In this document: positions 34,301-46,317 of the stretch, piece after piece
Layout of the letters: every line of letters starts with the position of its first letter
Position numbering within the stretch: position 1 is the stretch's first letter
DNA from: Hyparrhenia diplandra
Taxonomy: Eukaryota > Streptophyta > Magnoliopsida > Poales > Poaceae
Length of the DNA: 64,000 bases
NCBI GenBank assembly: GCA_015847255.1
Contig: JADLZK010008570.1
Coordinates: forward strand, 1-64,000
Direction: 5' to 3'
Position numbers and translations under genes: made by a program
Notes under the pieces: model-generated
What the model saw: only the letters and a program-made list of their open reading frames with translations
The model's database searches: none
What the model was told of the DNA's origin: nothing

Positions 34301-37130
34301 AGCCTGCGTGCCATCCCGATTTAAGGAGGCCCCGTTGCAGTGGAGAATGAGATCGTGGCAACGACGAATGCGGCAGCCAAGGCGAGTTCTGCTTTCACCT
34401 GCCTCGATTTATCCACCCCCAAATTCTTCTAATATTTGACGGGGATCTGGGCACCACGATGGAGTGACAAAGAGATATCAGGGAGACAGGGACACAAGAT
34501 CAATCTGCTGAACATATACAAGGTCACATCTTCGCTCCCCTTCTCTCTTGTTTTTCTAGATTGGTTAATGATCCATCACATGCATACACGTTCATTATCT
34601 GATATAATTCTAGCACAATGTTGGATTGTGTGCGCACCTTTACATGCCATGGATTTGAAATTAGATGATTACTCCTATCCTATTTTATTGTTATTAGCAA
34701 TTGTATAAATGAGAATTTAGTTTCTTTCAGACTTTATGAAGATTGCAGCCAATTTTATTTGTGAATTTAAACAGGTGCATAGAAATTTTTAAATCTGCTG
34801 CTTTCTTCAGGTTCATGTAGACTGAATTTATGTTTTGGGTTGTTTTGTGTCATATATAGACAGCCGGTAAAATCAGAACTTTGCCTAAGACATTACTGCA
34901 TAATATTCATGTCAAGGGTGAATTTTTGTTTTTACTATGGATGCCTTTCAAAATCTATTTATTTATGTAGGGCTCTATAAATGTTCACGTTCGCAGCAAA
35001 GTAGTCTATTTCCTGATTGAGCTCACATCTTTGGCATATCAAGTAATGGAAACCAATAAATGTATCATTTTTATCTATGGCTTTATTTGAGGCACTGAAA
35101 GTATCATTGCACCTGCCAGTTACATGCATTGATGCCTCAGATCAACTCTCAGCAAGTTAACGGGTATCGAAGTCCCATAGCAGAAAAGAAAGATTATTGG
35201 CAGGGAATTCATCAATGTCTCTGATGACTTTGCTCACAAGCTAGAACCTGAATATTTAGTTCAACGGGCTGTATCCTAATGTAATTGAATCATGCCCACC
35301 TCCTGGGAGAAGAAGGACAAATTCCCACACCATCGAAAGCCATCACAATGTCGGTGGCCTTCCAAATGATATGAAGTTAAAGCTCATTGTACCAAGCTCC
35401 TATTCAAGGATGAGCTACAAATTTGAATTAATTTGTTTCATATAATTTCTATTTTTTCTTAGTTTAGTGCATGATCAGGTTTGTTTTGATGAAAGGAACC
35501 AAGGAACTTTTTTTGTTTGTTATTGTTACACTTTTTTTAATGTCTATAGGTGTGGAAGTTGGGGAGTATTTTGAACCACAGATTCAGTTTTGAAGTGGCA
35601 CCCTGGTCCTGGTCTTGCTGTACGTGTCCTAGGTGATGTTACACAAGGTAGCTTCTCACTTTCAGAATTGTTGAAATTTTGCTACAGCTCCTTGGATACA
35701 CTGTGTGAATTGGCAACTTCTCACTTTTTTTCTTGCCAGGTGCACGAGATATTTGTTCAATCTGGTAAGGATGCAGGCCTATACATGATAAAATTTGGTG
35801 AGATTTTGCTGTTTCCTTGCCAGTATAAACAGTTGAGGTTCAGCTATAGCTAACCAGCGAACACATTCCAATGCTGTTGTTTTAAAACAATCACTTGTGA
35901 GGATGGCATGACTGCAGATTGGTTGGTACCAGTGAAGTTCTAGCTGTGTTCCATCTTTTTTCCTTGACAAACTTTAGGTATGTTGTACTGATATTCTGTT
36001 GCAGCCATATACATTGTGACAACAAACCCCTTAATGAGCAGTACAATAAATGCAGATTGAAACTCAAGGTGGAGAGATTGGGGTTCAATATATATTGGGT
36101 TGGGATAGTAAATGCCTTTGTGGTGATGGGCAAATTGATTTCAGGAATCTAATGGATGGCCTGATTAGAGGCGGCACTACAGCAATGCAAGATGCATGTT
36201 TTCTTTGCAATGGATTGTTACCAGACCAAGAACATGGAGCACAAGGGTCAGGTGTCCTCTTTGTTACTTTTGCACTCATTAATCTATTGATTTTGGTCTC
36301 CATATCAGTGTTGAATGTTGATACTCCATTGCATCCCATATCTTTGTTTATTTATCAAAGATAGAATATTTTAGCACATGGAAAATATGTTACCACTTGG
36401 CTTATTCTTTGTATTTATTCTGAGGTAACCCTGGTATTTTGACCAAGTTGGCAGTATTGTTTTAAATACTATGCTGATACATTTGATGTGAGGCCTTCTC
36501 TTTATCTTATCCTAAATGTTGGATATTTTTTAGCTTGCAAATTCTGTTAACACACTGATGGTAGCAGTATCCAGTGATAATCGGTTAGGTCACTAAATAC
36601 TGGCTTTTTTGTTTTCTTCAGCTCATAGTGCTGACCAAGAGGAGATGGTCGGTCACTAGAGGTGAAGCAAAGCCACCATTCAGATTCCTAATTCCTTTGG
36701 CTTGGAGTGCCTGGCATGTTTGTATCTATGGTGTCATCAACCGATCACCATGCCATTTTTTGACTTCTCTATTCTACGAGACAATATTAGAGTGGAAGCT
36801 AATGCCTTTGAATGGCTGTCAATACATGTAGAATGAACCATGAGATCCTTTTTGGGATCAATATGTGAGCAGGTACAACTGCATTTGATTCTGTTATCTA
36901 TGGACACATGCCAATATTCCTATTTGTTACGGTCTTCCAATTCCAGATGTTCTCTATTCTGAAGATAATATCAATGTTGTGGGCCTTAATAGGATTACCT
37001 CTATTCTGAAGATAATAACAATGCTGAAAATCAGGTTTGATTGTTAATATGTAAGTTTGATTGTTGGTGACAGGTTCAAATTGAGCTTGCCTATAAGCTG
37101 TTACCACTTACCACCCCCATTTTAGTACTT
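34301..37130. other. Unassigned low-repeat region, possibly a decayed gene or captured fragment
   Basis: The sequence has gene-like texture (moderate GC islands around 35.1-35.4, 35.59-35.65 and 36.14-36.25 kb bounded by GT and AG dinucleotides), but open frames are short and I recognise no protein family. Short repeats of CTATTCTGAAGATAATA occur at 36955 and 37002. No intact gene can be supported. Confidence 0.3.
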
Positions 37131-37599
37131 ACTTTATAACTATCTAAACAGCTTGCAACTGAAAACCAAAACATGTATAATATATCTATTTTGAAATATA
37201 TCTATGCACAAAGAAATGAGGATATGAAAATACGGTAGCTTTATATGCTCAATGCTATCCTGTGACGAATGCCAAACTTTATTTGAGATTGAGAAAAATC
37301 AGAGGCAATAATGCTATGCACGGCAGCAATCAAGACTCATTAACTAAATCGGTGGTTCATCAACTAAGTAAACGTTTCTGATTTACGCTTAGGAAAGGCA
37401 TATTAAAAGTGAAAGAAACAAAATACCCTCATTCTTCCATATGGAAACATGACACTAATATGATCTCCTAATAAATATGAAACTTCCAAAATATCTAACG
37501 GAGGATGCACGTTTCTAGACAGACAAGTTTATATCTAAATTATTGTGGTATTATTTTTTCAGCTGTAGCGCAATGGCCTGCGAAAAAATAATAGATATC

Positions 37600-37840
37600 A
37601 GAGATTTCTTCCTACCGATATAAAACATGATCTTAGTCGTATTACGGAAAGGTCTATACAGTAGAGTTTGAGCCGTTGACGTCGTGTTCTTCGTGGCTGT
37701 TAATTTCAGAAACTTTGTTTTTTATTAAATGTCATGTTAACGTCGGTATTTAAAATCATAGTATTGTTATCTTATGCTGCGATCTGCGTGTTTTATATAA
37801 AATGTAGTTATCACATAGCAACACACGGGCGTTTAACTAG
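37600..37840 (+). mobile_element. Probable Helitron 3' terminus (ends CTAG at 37840)
   Basis: ATAGCAACACACGGGCGTTTAACTAG followed by T matches the GCAACRCRCGGGC-spacer-CTAG/T pattern of grass Helitron ends. It resembles the terminus at 13166 in design but not in internal sequence. The left boundary is a guess; no 5' TC end was fixed. Confidence 0.45.
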
Positions 37841-37849
37841 TTGAGTTAG

Positions 37850-38312
37850 AAATTCGGAAGTGGTTGGAGACATGGTGTTGGATAAAACAAGGGGGAAGGT
37901 CAAGGTGAATATGTTTGGTGGGTGGCAAACCAAGGGAAGATCAAGGAAAGGTCAGGGAGGGGTATTTGGTGGAGATTGACAAGGATGATTATTTATTAAT
38001 TCAAGGAGGGGGTCAAAGGGTATATGGTGGTGGAGATGATCGAGGATGGTGTTGGGGTGAAGGATGGTCAAGGGATATATTTGAGGTGTCGACAAGGAGT
38101 AATATTTGATGTCAAAATAAATTCTAGCTCAACAAACATACAAGCAAGCAAACATTCAAACAAGGTCTAAATAAATCTATATGGTGAATTTTGATGCAAG
38201 GTTTTCGAAAACGGGTTTTGTGCGGCGCGGAAAATAAATTAAATTTTAGTTTGTTTCAAAAAGTTTAAATTTTTAGTGAATTTTAAAATAATGCAAAAAT
38301 ACGGGTGTTACA
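37850..38312 (+). repeat. LTR remnant ending GGGTGTTACA
   Basis: The last 150 bp (AAATAAATTAAATTTTAGTTTG..., then ACGGGTGTTACA) resemble the end of the gypsy LTRs of grasses that begin TGTAACACCCG. Upstream sequence is purine-rich with GGTCAAGG-type motifs. No matching LTR start or internal domain is present, so this is a truncated piece. Confidence 0.45.
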
Positions 38313-39568
38313 CCACTGCCACCGGCCTTGTCAGGGCCGGCCATCTTGAAACAAAGGAATATGAAAGGGAAAGGGATCTTTATTATTGGCTAGGAATTTA
38401 ACAAGAAAGATGAAGAGGGGATCGATGGAGGAAACAGAGGGGACCGATCCCCCCCCCTGCCTCGTCGCCGGCGAACTCGCCGGAGAAGGAGGCAGGCACG
38501 GGGAGGCTTGGGGAAGATACTACTAAGAGCAATACTACTGTGAGCGGGACTGCTATTCCTAGTATTAACTATTACATGTATCTACTGCCACCTGCACATT
38601 CATTTCTAGTATATATGATATGATATATGAGTACATATATTTTTTTCTTGCAGTATCATTTTACAGATTAATTGTATTGCAGCTTCAGTCGTCGTTGCTA
38701 TTAAAAAGAAAACAGCAGCTTTGTACTCCAACCTCTCAAGTGCACGGTGCAATATCAAGATGGCATGCAAAGCAACTAATTCCCCAATTTTCCAGGGGTG
38801 TGCAGAAATACAATACACTGCATATGGTTCATAGCTCCTATTGGCAGCTCCGATCCATCAGAGTTTTCACTTTCCAAAACATGTACAAATATTGGCTAAA
38901 ATTTCTAAGACCCTGTTGTTAGCCAAAACCCTGAGTATTTGTCATTCCTGCCAAAAAAAACGCTAACATATGTGCAAAATGATTTGGGCACCCATAAGTA
39001 GGCCGCTGCTACATGGGTTACGATGGGCTGTAATACATTTTGTTTTCCAGAGTCTGATGGGCTATAAGGGTTTGGGCCGTCGCCGCCAGTACAAGGCCTA
39101 CGAAAGGCATCCATGCCCCACCTGTCTGTGACACATTTCGAAAAAAAAAACGTTTGCGTGCGTGCAGTGCAGTTCAAAAGGGCCCACCCTGTCAGTGTGC
39201 CACTGCCGTTCGTTCTCCTCTGGCAGAAATCCGAGGCATGTGAAGTATGGAAACAAAGAATCCGAGGAAGGATGATCCGAGGGAGATGGAATGAACAGGC
39301 TCTGCAATGCAAGCAAAGCAAGCTGTTGCTTCGCTGATCCTCCCAAGTCCCAACCAGCAACACGTCGGTGAATCGATGCCCAACCCTCCCCGTCCGTCTC
39401 ACGTATTCCTTCTCGCCGCCATGGATGCATCCTCTCCTCAGCAGCAAGCGAGCTCCATGCTGCTGCTAGTATTCATATTCATAAATTCAGAGAATGCACA
39501 GACATCAAATCGTAACCGGTCATTCAAGACCTCTGCTTCTCGAGCTTGGTCCGGCAGCGGCAGCCACC
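38313..39568. other. Upstream region of the thaumatin-like gene
   Basis: Intergenic sequence with no supported gene. Open frames on the - strand at 38.9-39.4 kb lack recognisable motifs and are taken as chance. Confidence 0.4.
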
Positions 39569-40571
39569 ATGAACTCAAGAACAGGACCCTGCTGCGCTCA
39601 TGGCCGCCTCGCCGTGCTGGCTCTGTCCCTCCTCTACCTCCTCTCCTCCTCAACCACCACCGTCGTCGTCGAGTCCGCAGGAGTCTTCACCATCATCAAC
39701 CGCTGCAAGACCACAATCTGGCCGGCAGCAACGCCCGGGCGACAGCTTCGGCGGCGGCGGGTTCGCGCTCCGCCCGGGCCAATCCGCCGTCTTCAAGTCT
39801 CCCTCCGGCGGGTGGTCAGGCCGCATCTGGGGCCGTACGGGCTGCAACTTCGACGCCTCCGGCAACGGGTCCTGCGACACGGGGTCCTGCGGGACCACAC
39901 TCAAATGCGGGACCTCCGGCGCCACGCCCGTGAGCCTCGCCGAGTTCACGCTCGCCGCCGACAAGGACTTCTACGACGTGAGCCTGGTGGACGGGTTCAA
40001 CCTTCCCGTGACGGTGCGCCCCGTGAACGCGCGCGGCGGCAACTGCAGCGCGGCCGGGTGCGACGGCGACCTGCGGGAGACGTGCCCGGCGGAGCTCGCC
40101 GTGAAGGGGAAGGTGGGGAAGACGGTGGCGTGCCGGAGCGCGTGTGATGTGTTTGATACGGATCAGTATTGCTGCCGTGGGAGGTTTGGGAGCCAGCCGA
40201 CGTGCCCGCCGACGACGTACTCTAAGAGGTTCAAGGACGCGTGCCCGACGGCGTATAGCTACGCGTATGATGATGCCAGTAGCCTCTTCACCTGCTCCGG
40301 CGCCGACTACATCATCACACCTTCTGCGCCACCAGGTACGATCGATCGATCGATCGGTCGCCATTGTTCGATCTTCTGTGATTCACTGAACCTTGTCTGA
40401 ATGAATTTTTGATGTGATGATGGTTGATCTGAATGTTTGCAGGAAGCAGCAAGCGTGCTCGTACCACAACAACCAGCTGGTTTGCAGTGATGCCAGCAGC
40501 CGCCGGTCATGGCCGATCACGTCAAGATTCTTCTGCTTGTGCTGCCCCTCGTCTTTTCGGCGTTGCAGTAG
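39569..40571 (+). CDS. Thaumatin-like protein with probable GPI-anchor tail (PR-5 family)
   Basis: The start ATG at 39569 has a good context (GCCACCATGA). A signal peptide (about 35 aa) precedes GVFTIINRCKTTIWPA, the family start. Visible marks are GGFALRPGQS, GRIWGRTGCNFD, SLAEFTLAADKDFYDVSLVDG, GGNCSAAGC, SACDVF, and QYCCRG followed by TCPPTTYSKRFKDACPTAYSYAYDD. The acidic-cleft Asp residues (GCDGDL, YAYDD) and about 15 conserved Cys are present. Exon 1 ends at 40335 (GTACGA donor); exon 2 starts at 40442. Exon 2 has the RKQQACSYHNNQLVC segment and a hydrophobic LLLVLPLVF tail before TAG 40569, in different frames. That tail suits a GPI-anchored TLP at the cell surface. Breaks: one extra G near 39738 and one or two indels in exon 2. 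TLPs are apoplastic or wall-associated and often pathogen-induced. Confidence 0.87.
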
Positions 40572-43220
40572 TGTCCAGTCTGATGATGATCCAAGAGCAA
40601 CTGACCTGATATATGTTTTCTCAAATGTTTTCTTGTAAATTACTACACGATTATTGGTGATCATATAAATCCCCCCACGCGTGCTCTGCAAATTGTTATA
40701 ATAATCTTTGCAGAAACCATATGTAGAGATTGTGGTAAATTAGGCTTTGTAAGCTAACTAACTAAGGATCCATCAAATGAACACAAAAGCATGCAAATTT
40801 CTAGATAGATATCTACATGTGCAATGTTAGGTGCTGCTTCATCTTCTCCAATTGCTTGAGTACAGAAAGCCAAGAATACGTAAGCGGGTGGGAATGAATC
40901 AAAGATCTAGGAAAAACGTTGAACACTAAAAATCTTAATATCTTGAGGTTCTTCCCAGGAATTGATGGAGACGAAAGTACTCTAAGAACAAAACGAGAAG
41001 CGTTTTTTCTATATGTTGGTTTTAATTCATAGGATCCAAACAGGCTTTCAGAGAATAATAAGAACCGGGAGATGCGCTTACATAGCTTTAGCCTATGGTT
41101 TGGCTGTCGAGCAGCAGACAGCAAAATGACTTGAAGAGCTTCTTGGGCCACAACCTATGTGGGCTGTAAAACGATGGGCCATGTACACTCTCCGTGATCC
41201 ACGGGCCACGAAACATTTTTGTTGTAGCTAGTGTGGGCCAGAAATCAGTCAGAAAAAGAAAACAGGAACGTGGGCCAGACAAATCTGTACTGATCAACTG
41301 CCAATTCGTCAGAAATGTAACTGCCACAGCATTTGGGCCTAATTCATTTGGCGTTGGAGCCTTTTCGTTGCAGTTTAAAGTTCTTCTGTTGGGTACAAAT
41401 CTCCTGGCCTATCCAAATTGTCCGTGCAATTAATCATTGCAAGCTTGATTTTGCCTTTAAATTACTGAAGCTTAGCCTTAAATCCACCATTAATCTTCAG
41501 ATTAAGCGTTATGATGGATCCACCACTGAACATGCCCACCTGAATTCTAGTCCTCGATCCCGTTACGATGGAACCGGGCCACCTGGATTCTGGTCCCGAT
41601 TTGACACGAGTGCTCGTATTTTAGTCTATAATCCTGCACTTGTCCTATAGATACTACATAAATAAAATACATGAACACGAACAAACCGATCGAGTTTGGC
41701 GGATTGTCCTGGTCAGCTTGTCATCGTCATTGCCCGTAATTTATCAGCTGGACCGTAGGTAAATTGTCGTGATCAGGTTCAGCAACGGATGGACCTCCTC
41801 CAAAAACAGAGTGGAACTGAAATTCACAGCAGACAGAGACTTGGGAACAACTGATCATGCATGCAAGGCTACCTTTAAGATTCTATCAATTTTGTTAATG
41901 TGCTCATGGCCCCTCATTCCTCATACCGTCACTCCAGGCAATATCAAAGATTGATGAGACAAGATCAATTTGTCCTATATATATAAGAAAAAGTTTCACC
42001 GTAATCTATTTATTATCTATATTCAGCTTTCATTTTTTTTTTGAACAGAATATATTCAGCTTTCGTTTATGTTGCGTGATGTTGACGTTGCAGCGTCGGT
42101 CACCTATGCTTTGATAGTAGCATGTTTTGTTTATTTATGCTACCTACCTGAATAAACCGATCCATCCATGCATCCTACTAGCATGTTTTCATGTGGTGCA
42201 AACTAAAGAGATTGTCAATGTCACAAGATGCATGTGTTCCTCTGCAGCAAAGAACAATTCTGAAAAAAGTTTTTCAGCCTTCTGAACACAGTGGTGAATT
42301 ACTGATCCCTATATACAGGATGTATGTACTACATGTACTACTGTATGTAACACAAAAGAAGGAACCTATAGGTAGCTAGCTAGGGTTGATTGCCCATGTG
42401 TTGTTTTATCACTACAAACTCTCCTCTGATTTGTTTTTTCAGGTGTCTTCTGACACTGCCAGGCCGGCAATACAGAACTACTAGAAGGCATGGAATCTGA
42501 CGGAGAACAATCTCTGATTTCCTTTTTTCAGGCACATGTGCATGGGGTGGGGTGGGTGGTTAGGAACCCAATCAAGCATGATCCAGCCTTTTATTTCCTC
42601 CAACCATTTCTTATTTGACAGGAAAACAAACAAACAAACAGGCAAGTCAATCATGCACATAAGTCTCTGTACGTCTGAGCTGCCCCATGCATATGGTCTG
42701 TGCTATTGTTTAATTTGAAGCTTGATCCGCTTGGTGCTGGTGCCGTTCAGTTCAGGCATTCCCATCAGCTTGCCACTGGCCGGCACACTGCACAAGATCT
42801 TTTCTGTTCTTTATTTCTGTGCTGGACCATGCATGGATGGATGGTTTTTTTTTACCGTACGCAATTCTGAGGAAACTTCTAATTCCTTTGCTCGAGGTCA
42901 TGTGTATATATACGGTCAATGTAGGACATCGATGTCCGACAGCACTTGAAGGCGCCTAATATACAATGTGTGTTGCTACCTTCAGTGGTCTGTTTCATTT
43001 TGTACATATTGTCATTTGGGACATTGAGACCACATCGTATACGTGAAATAAGATTTACACATCATTAAGATATTAATGAAGAAGAGTATAAACATACAAA
43101 CGACATGCTTGGTTGTGTAGAGTTGCAGCTAAAGGCTGAACCTCCTTAGTATTTTTTGAATGTTCATGCTAAGCTATTGCTATATATGTACTAAACAATC
43201 GAAATAGGTGCAGTGATGCA
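40572..43220. other. Intergenic region between TLP and CesA, first part
   Basis: No gene supported. It holds AT-rich stretches, a short repeat of ATATTCAGCTTTC at about 42020 and 42053, and scattered chance frames. No element ends recognised. Confidence 0.45.
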
Positions 43221-43430
43221 TCCTGAGTCTTGTGGCACTTGGCCGCGTTGGACTCGCTTCGTCAGACGGGGCAGATTGAGGATATTGGTAGAGTGGTCAT
43301 CTTAGTCGCAAATTATAAGTCTTGTGAGGGGAAGGCTTACAGTACTGTATGGGTGGTGTATGTAACAAAACTCTCTTCCTCTACTTAATGGAATACGTGC
43401 CCATGCACATTCTCGAAAAAAATGCATTCT
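43221..43430 (+). mobile_element. Short LINE 3' end remnant
   Basis: CTACTTAATGGAATACGTGCCCATGCACATTCTCGAAAAAAA (43380-43421, given here only as landmark) is the typical 3' end of grass LINEs, which close with TTCTCG and an A-run. The bases GATGCATCCT before the segment and ATGCATTCT after the A-run could be an imperfect target duplication. Only about 200 bp remain. Confidence 0.5.
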
Positions 43431-46317
43431 ATAGTTTTTTTTTTGAACATGTATTGGCACTTGTTTCATTAAGAAGGTGATGCGACAAAGTCGTGCCCTT
43501 GTTTTACCAATGCTAGGTGCCAGACCTCATTCCGCAAGCTGGGAAGAGCTCTCTCCAGTGCCGAGACATTGGAAGCGTTTGACCCGGTGTTGAATTTACA
43601 TCAATAAATATATTGGTTTTATAATAAATGATAAATCAAAATATTATTTTTAAAACATTTTAGAGATATGCTTTATTCCATACGGATACAGATAATTTTG
43701 AGAGATCCTAAATCTGCACTTTCAAATTAATGGCGAGAATGGCACACTCACAAGTTTACGGACCTAAATGAGACAACCTATTAAGTTTAAGGATTTGAAT
43801 ATGTAGATTCAAAGTTCATGGACTCAGATGACACACCTGATAAGTTTAAAGATATGAATAAACATTTTAAACATTGATGGGCCTAGATGGCACGGTTCGA
43901 CAAGTTGAATGTACCAAAAATATAATTTGAGGAGTACATTTCAGTATTTCAGCGATAATATGTTCATTTCAGTATTCTAAGGAGTACATTAGAGCATCAG
44001 ACAGTCCACATCCGCAGGCAAAATTTTGCAGTAGTAGCTGTTTGTCAGCCGGGTCCCACCTGACAGAGACAGCAGCACCGCACCTTTGGTGATCGTTTTG
44101 GCCGGGGGCAGGTAACCCGTCGCCGGCCGGTGTCCCTGCTGCCACGACACGACACACGGGCACCACAGCACAAGCCTCGACCTGCACGTAACGTTCCGAG
44201 TGACCCCCAGGGTGCTGCTGGGCTCCACCCACAGTGCTCAACCACCAGGCCGGAGGTGTGTCGGTGACGGGCTCGCTACTGAAAAACGAGATCCACACGG
44301 GCACGGCGCACGCCACGCCACCATCCATAAAGCACAGGCAGGCCACAGGCACAGCAAAAGGGTATAGGGGAGGGGAGCGTCTCTACCATGTGGGCCCATG
44401 AGCTTTTCGTGAGGTCGCTATGGCCACACGGCCACAGGCTCCGATAGAGGGGAGTGTCTGTCGGCTGGCTATTACAACCGACTTATTACCCTAACTACTT
44501 GGACCCACGCATCAGCCTTGATTAATCAGCACGATGATGATTGAATGAATGAATGTGCACCACCGGATATCTATAAACTACGGGTAGTCCGCTAAACAAT
44601 TTCCTACGACACCACATTTCATCACCTTATTATTATATATAGTATACATAAAATGGTTTTAGGTTTGTTACCGTTAAATGCAATAAATAAATAATAAATA
44701 AATAAGCATATATACGTGATGGAAGGCGAAGGCACTTGTGTTATGGAACCGTATTTGGGTTAGAGGTGGTGTTGATATACGTACCATACGATCACATAAA
44801 TTTTCATCAACACCTTGTTACTACCATACATGTACACCTAAGTATAATGCATCGAAAACTATGTCGTACTCACTAAGGTCTACATCTATAGAATATATAT
44901 ACAAAGTCAAGTGAAGCTAACTACATAATAATATATAATGAATAATATAGCGGTCTTCAAATTAACTTGTTCCTTTTCTGTCATTACGGTCCATAAACTC
45001 ACGAATTGTCTTATTATGTCCTTAAAGTTGTTTCCTCGTGTTATACCAATCCTTATACATGCAATTATGCAAATCTCCCATTACGTCCTCAATCTCCATT
45101 CAAATCTCACAACTAGTTCAAATATATCACGGTGAGGCCTTAGCAAAGCACCACCCTAGCCATGCCAACCATGTTTATATATATGGGCCCTAGCCCTGGT
45201 CATGCCTCCCAAGCTGCACTACTCTAAGCTATGATCTTTGTAAGTAAAGAGAAAGGAGATGGATCTTAAAAGCGGAGAATTTGGTAGAGGGATATATATG
45301 GAGCTAACCTAGGGTTCCATATACGGCATGCCACATCAATAGATGGCATGGGTCTAGACTGTTTTGACCGGTCGTGAGACCTGAACACAGATTAAGATCT
45401 AAAATGCGATTTATGAGTTTAGAAACCAAGATAACATAATTAAAAAAGTTTGCATATCTAAATGTACTGTGATGATAACATAACTGTTGAAAATATCTAA
45501 AGAACCATAGATATCGATGGTGCTTGAGAGATGAATGGAAAAACCACTACATGTCACTAAAAAAGAACACAAATCTTGTGGTGCAACAACCGACTTAATT
45601 AATAGCAATATTGTAGTGTTTACAAATAGTGCCCCTAACAATCTTTCGCGTAACCTTTTGCTTTCAGTCTCAGTAGAAGCTGTGATAGAAAAATAATAAT
45701 TACTCATTGTTTTATCTGATGGAACAATTATAGCTATGAGGGGGCCGTTGGCTTATTTTATGGGAACACACACATGCCACATTTCACACTTGTGCACCTA
45801 CCAATTACTCCGACGCCCGTCGGTGCTCAGGAACCGACAGTGAGCTCTCACTGCCACGCGGGGCCCGCACCGCGCCAGCCCACCCTTCTTCCACCTCCCG
45901 CCTCACTGGCTGGCATACTGCGCCAACTCGCCATTAAACTAATCCCACCGGACGCACGCGAATTAACTAGAATCACAATCGCCTCGCCCCTGCTGCAATA
46001 ATCTTGTGTCAATTCTTAATCTTTCGCGTCCGAAAGCGACAGCGGAACCAACTCACGTTGCCGCGGTTTCCATCCTCCATCGGTGCGGTGCCCTGTCCTT
46101 TTCTCTCTCTCCTCCTCCTCATAGTTAAGCCCCCTTCTTTCCTCGCCCCACTACCACTACTAGTACCAGCAGCGCTCTCGCAGCGGGAGATGCGGTGCTG
46201 ATCCGTGCCCCCCCCCCTGCTCGGATCTCGGGAGTGGTGCCGGCTCGTGTCGGCGCGGCTCTACCCAGGCCAGGCCAGCTCCCTCGTCGGTTCTTGGCGA
46301 CCTCGCCTCGCCTCGCC
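43431..46317. other. Intergenic region upstream of CesA
   Basis: At about 43760-43910 the phrases AAGTTTACGGACC, AAGTTTAAGGATTTGAATA, AAGTTCATGGACTCAGATG and AAGTTTAAAGATATGAATA repeat with a period near 40 bp, a decayed tandem array. At 44,690-44,705 there is an AATAAATA run. The last 300 bp are C/T-rich and should hold the CesA promoter and leader. No other gene supported. Confidence 0.45.

Noticed and set aside
38905..39447. 180-aa and 110-aa - strand frames upstream of the TLP gene
   Set aside because: Overlapping frames of similar length, no family motifs, and no recognisable promoter or intron.
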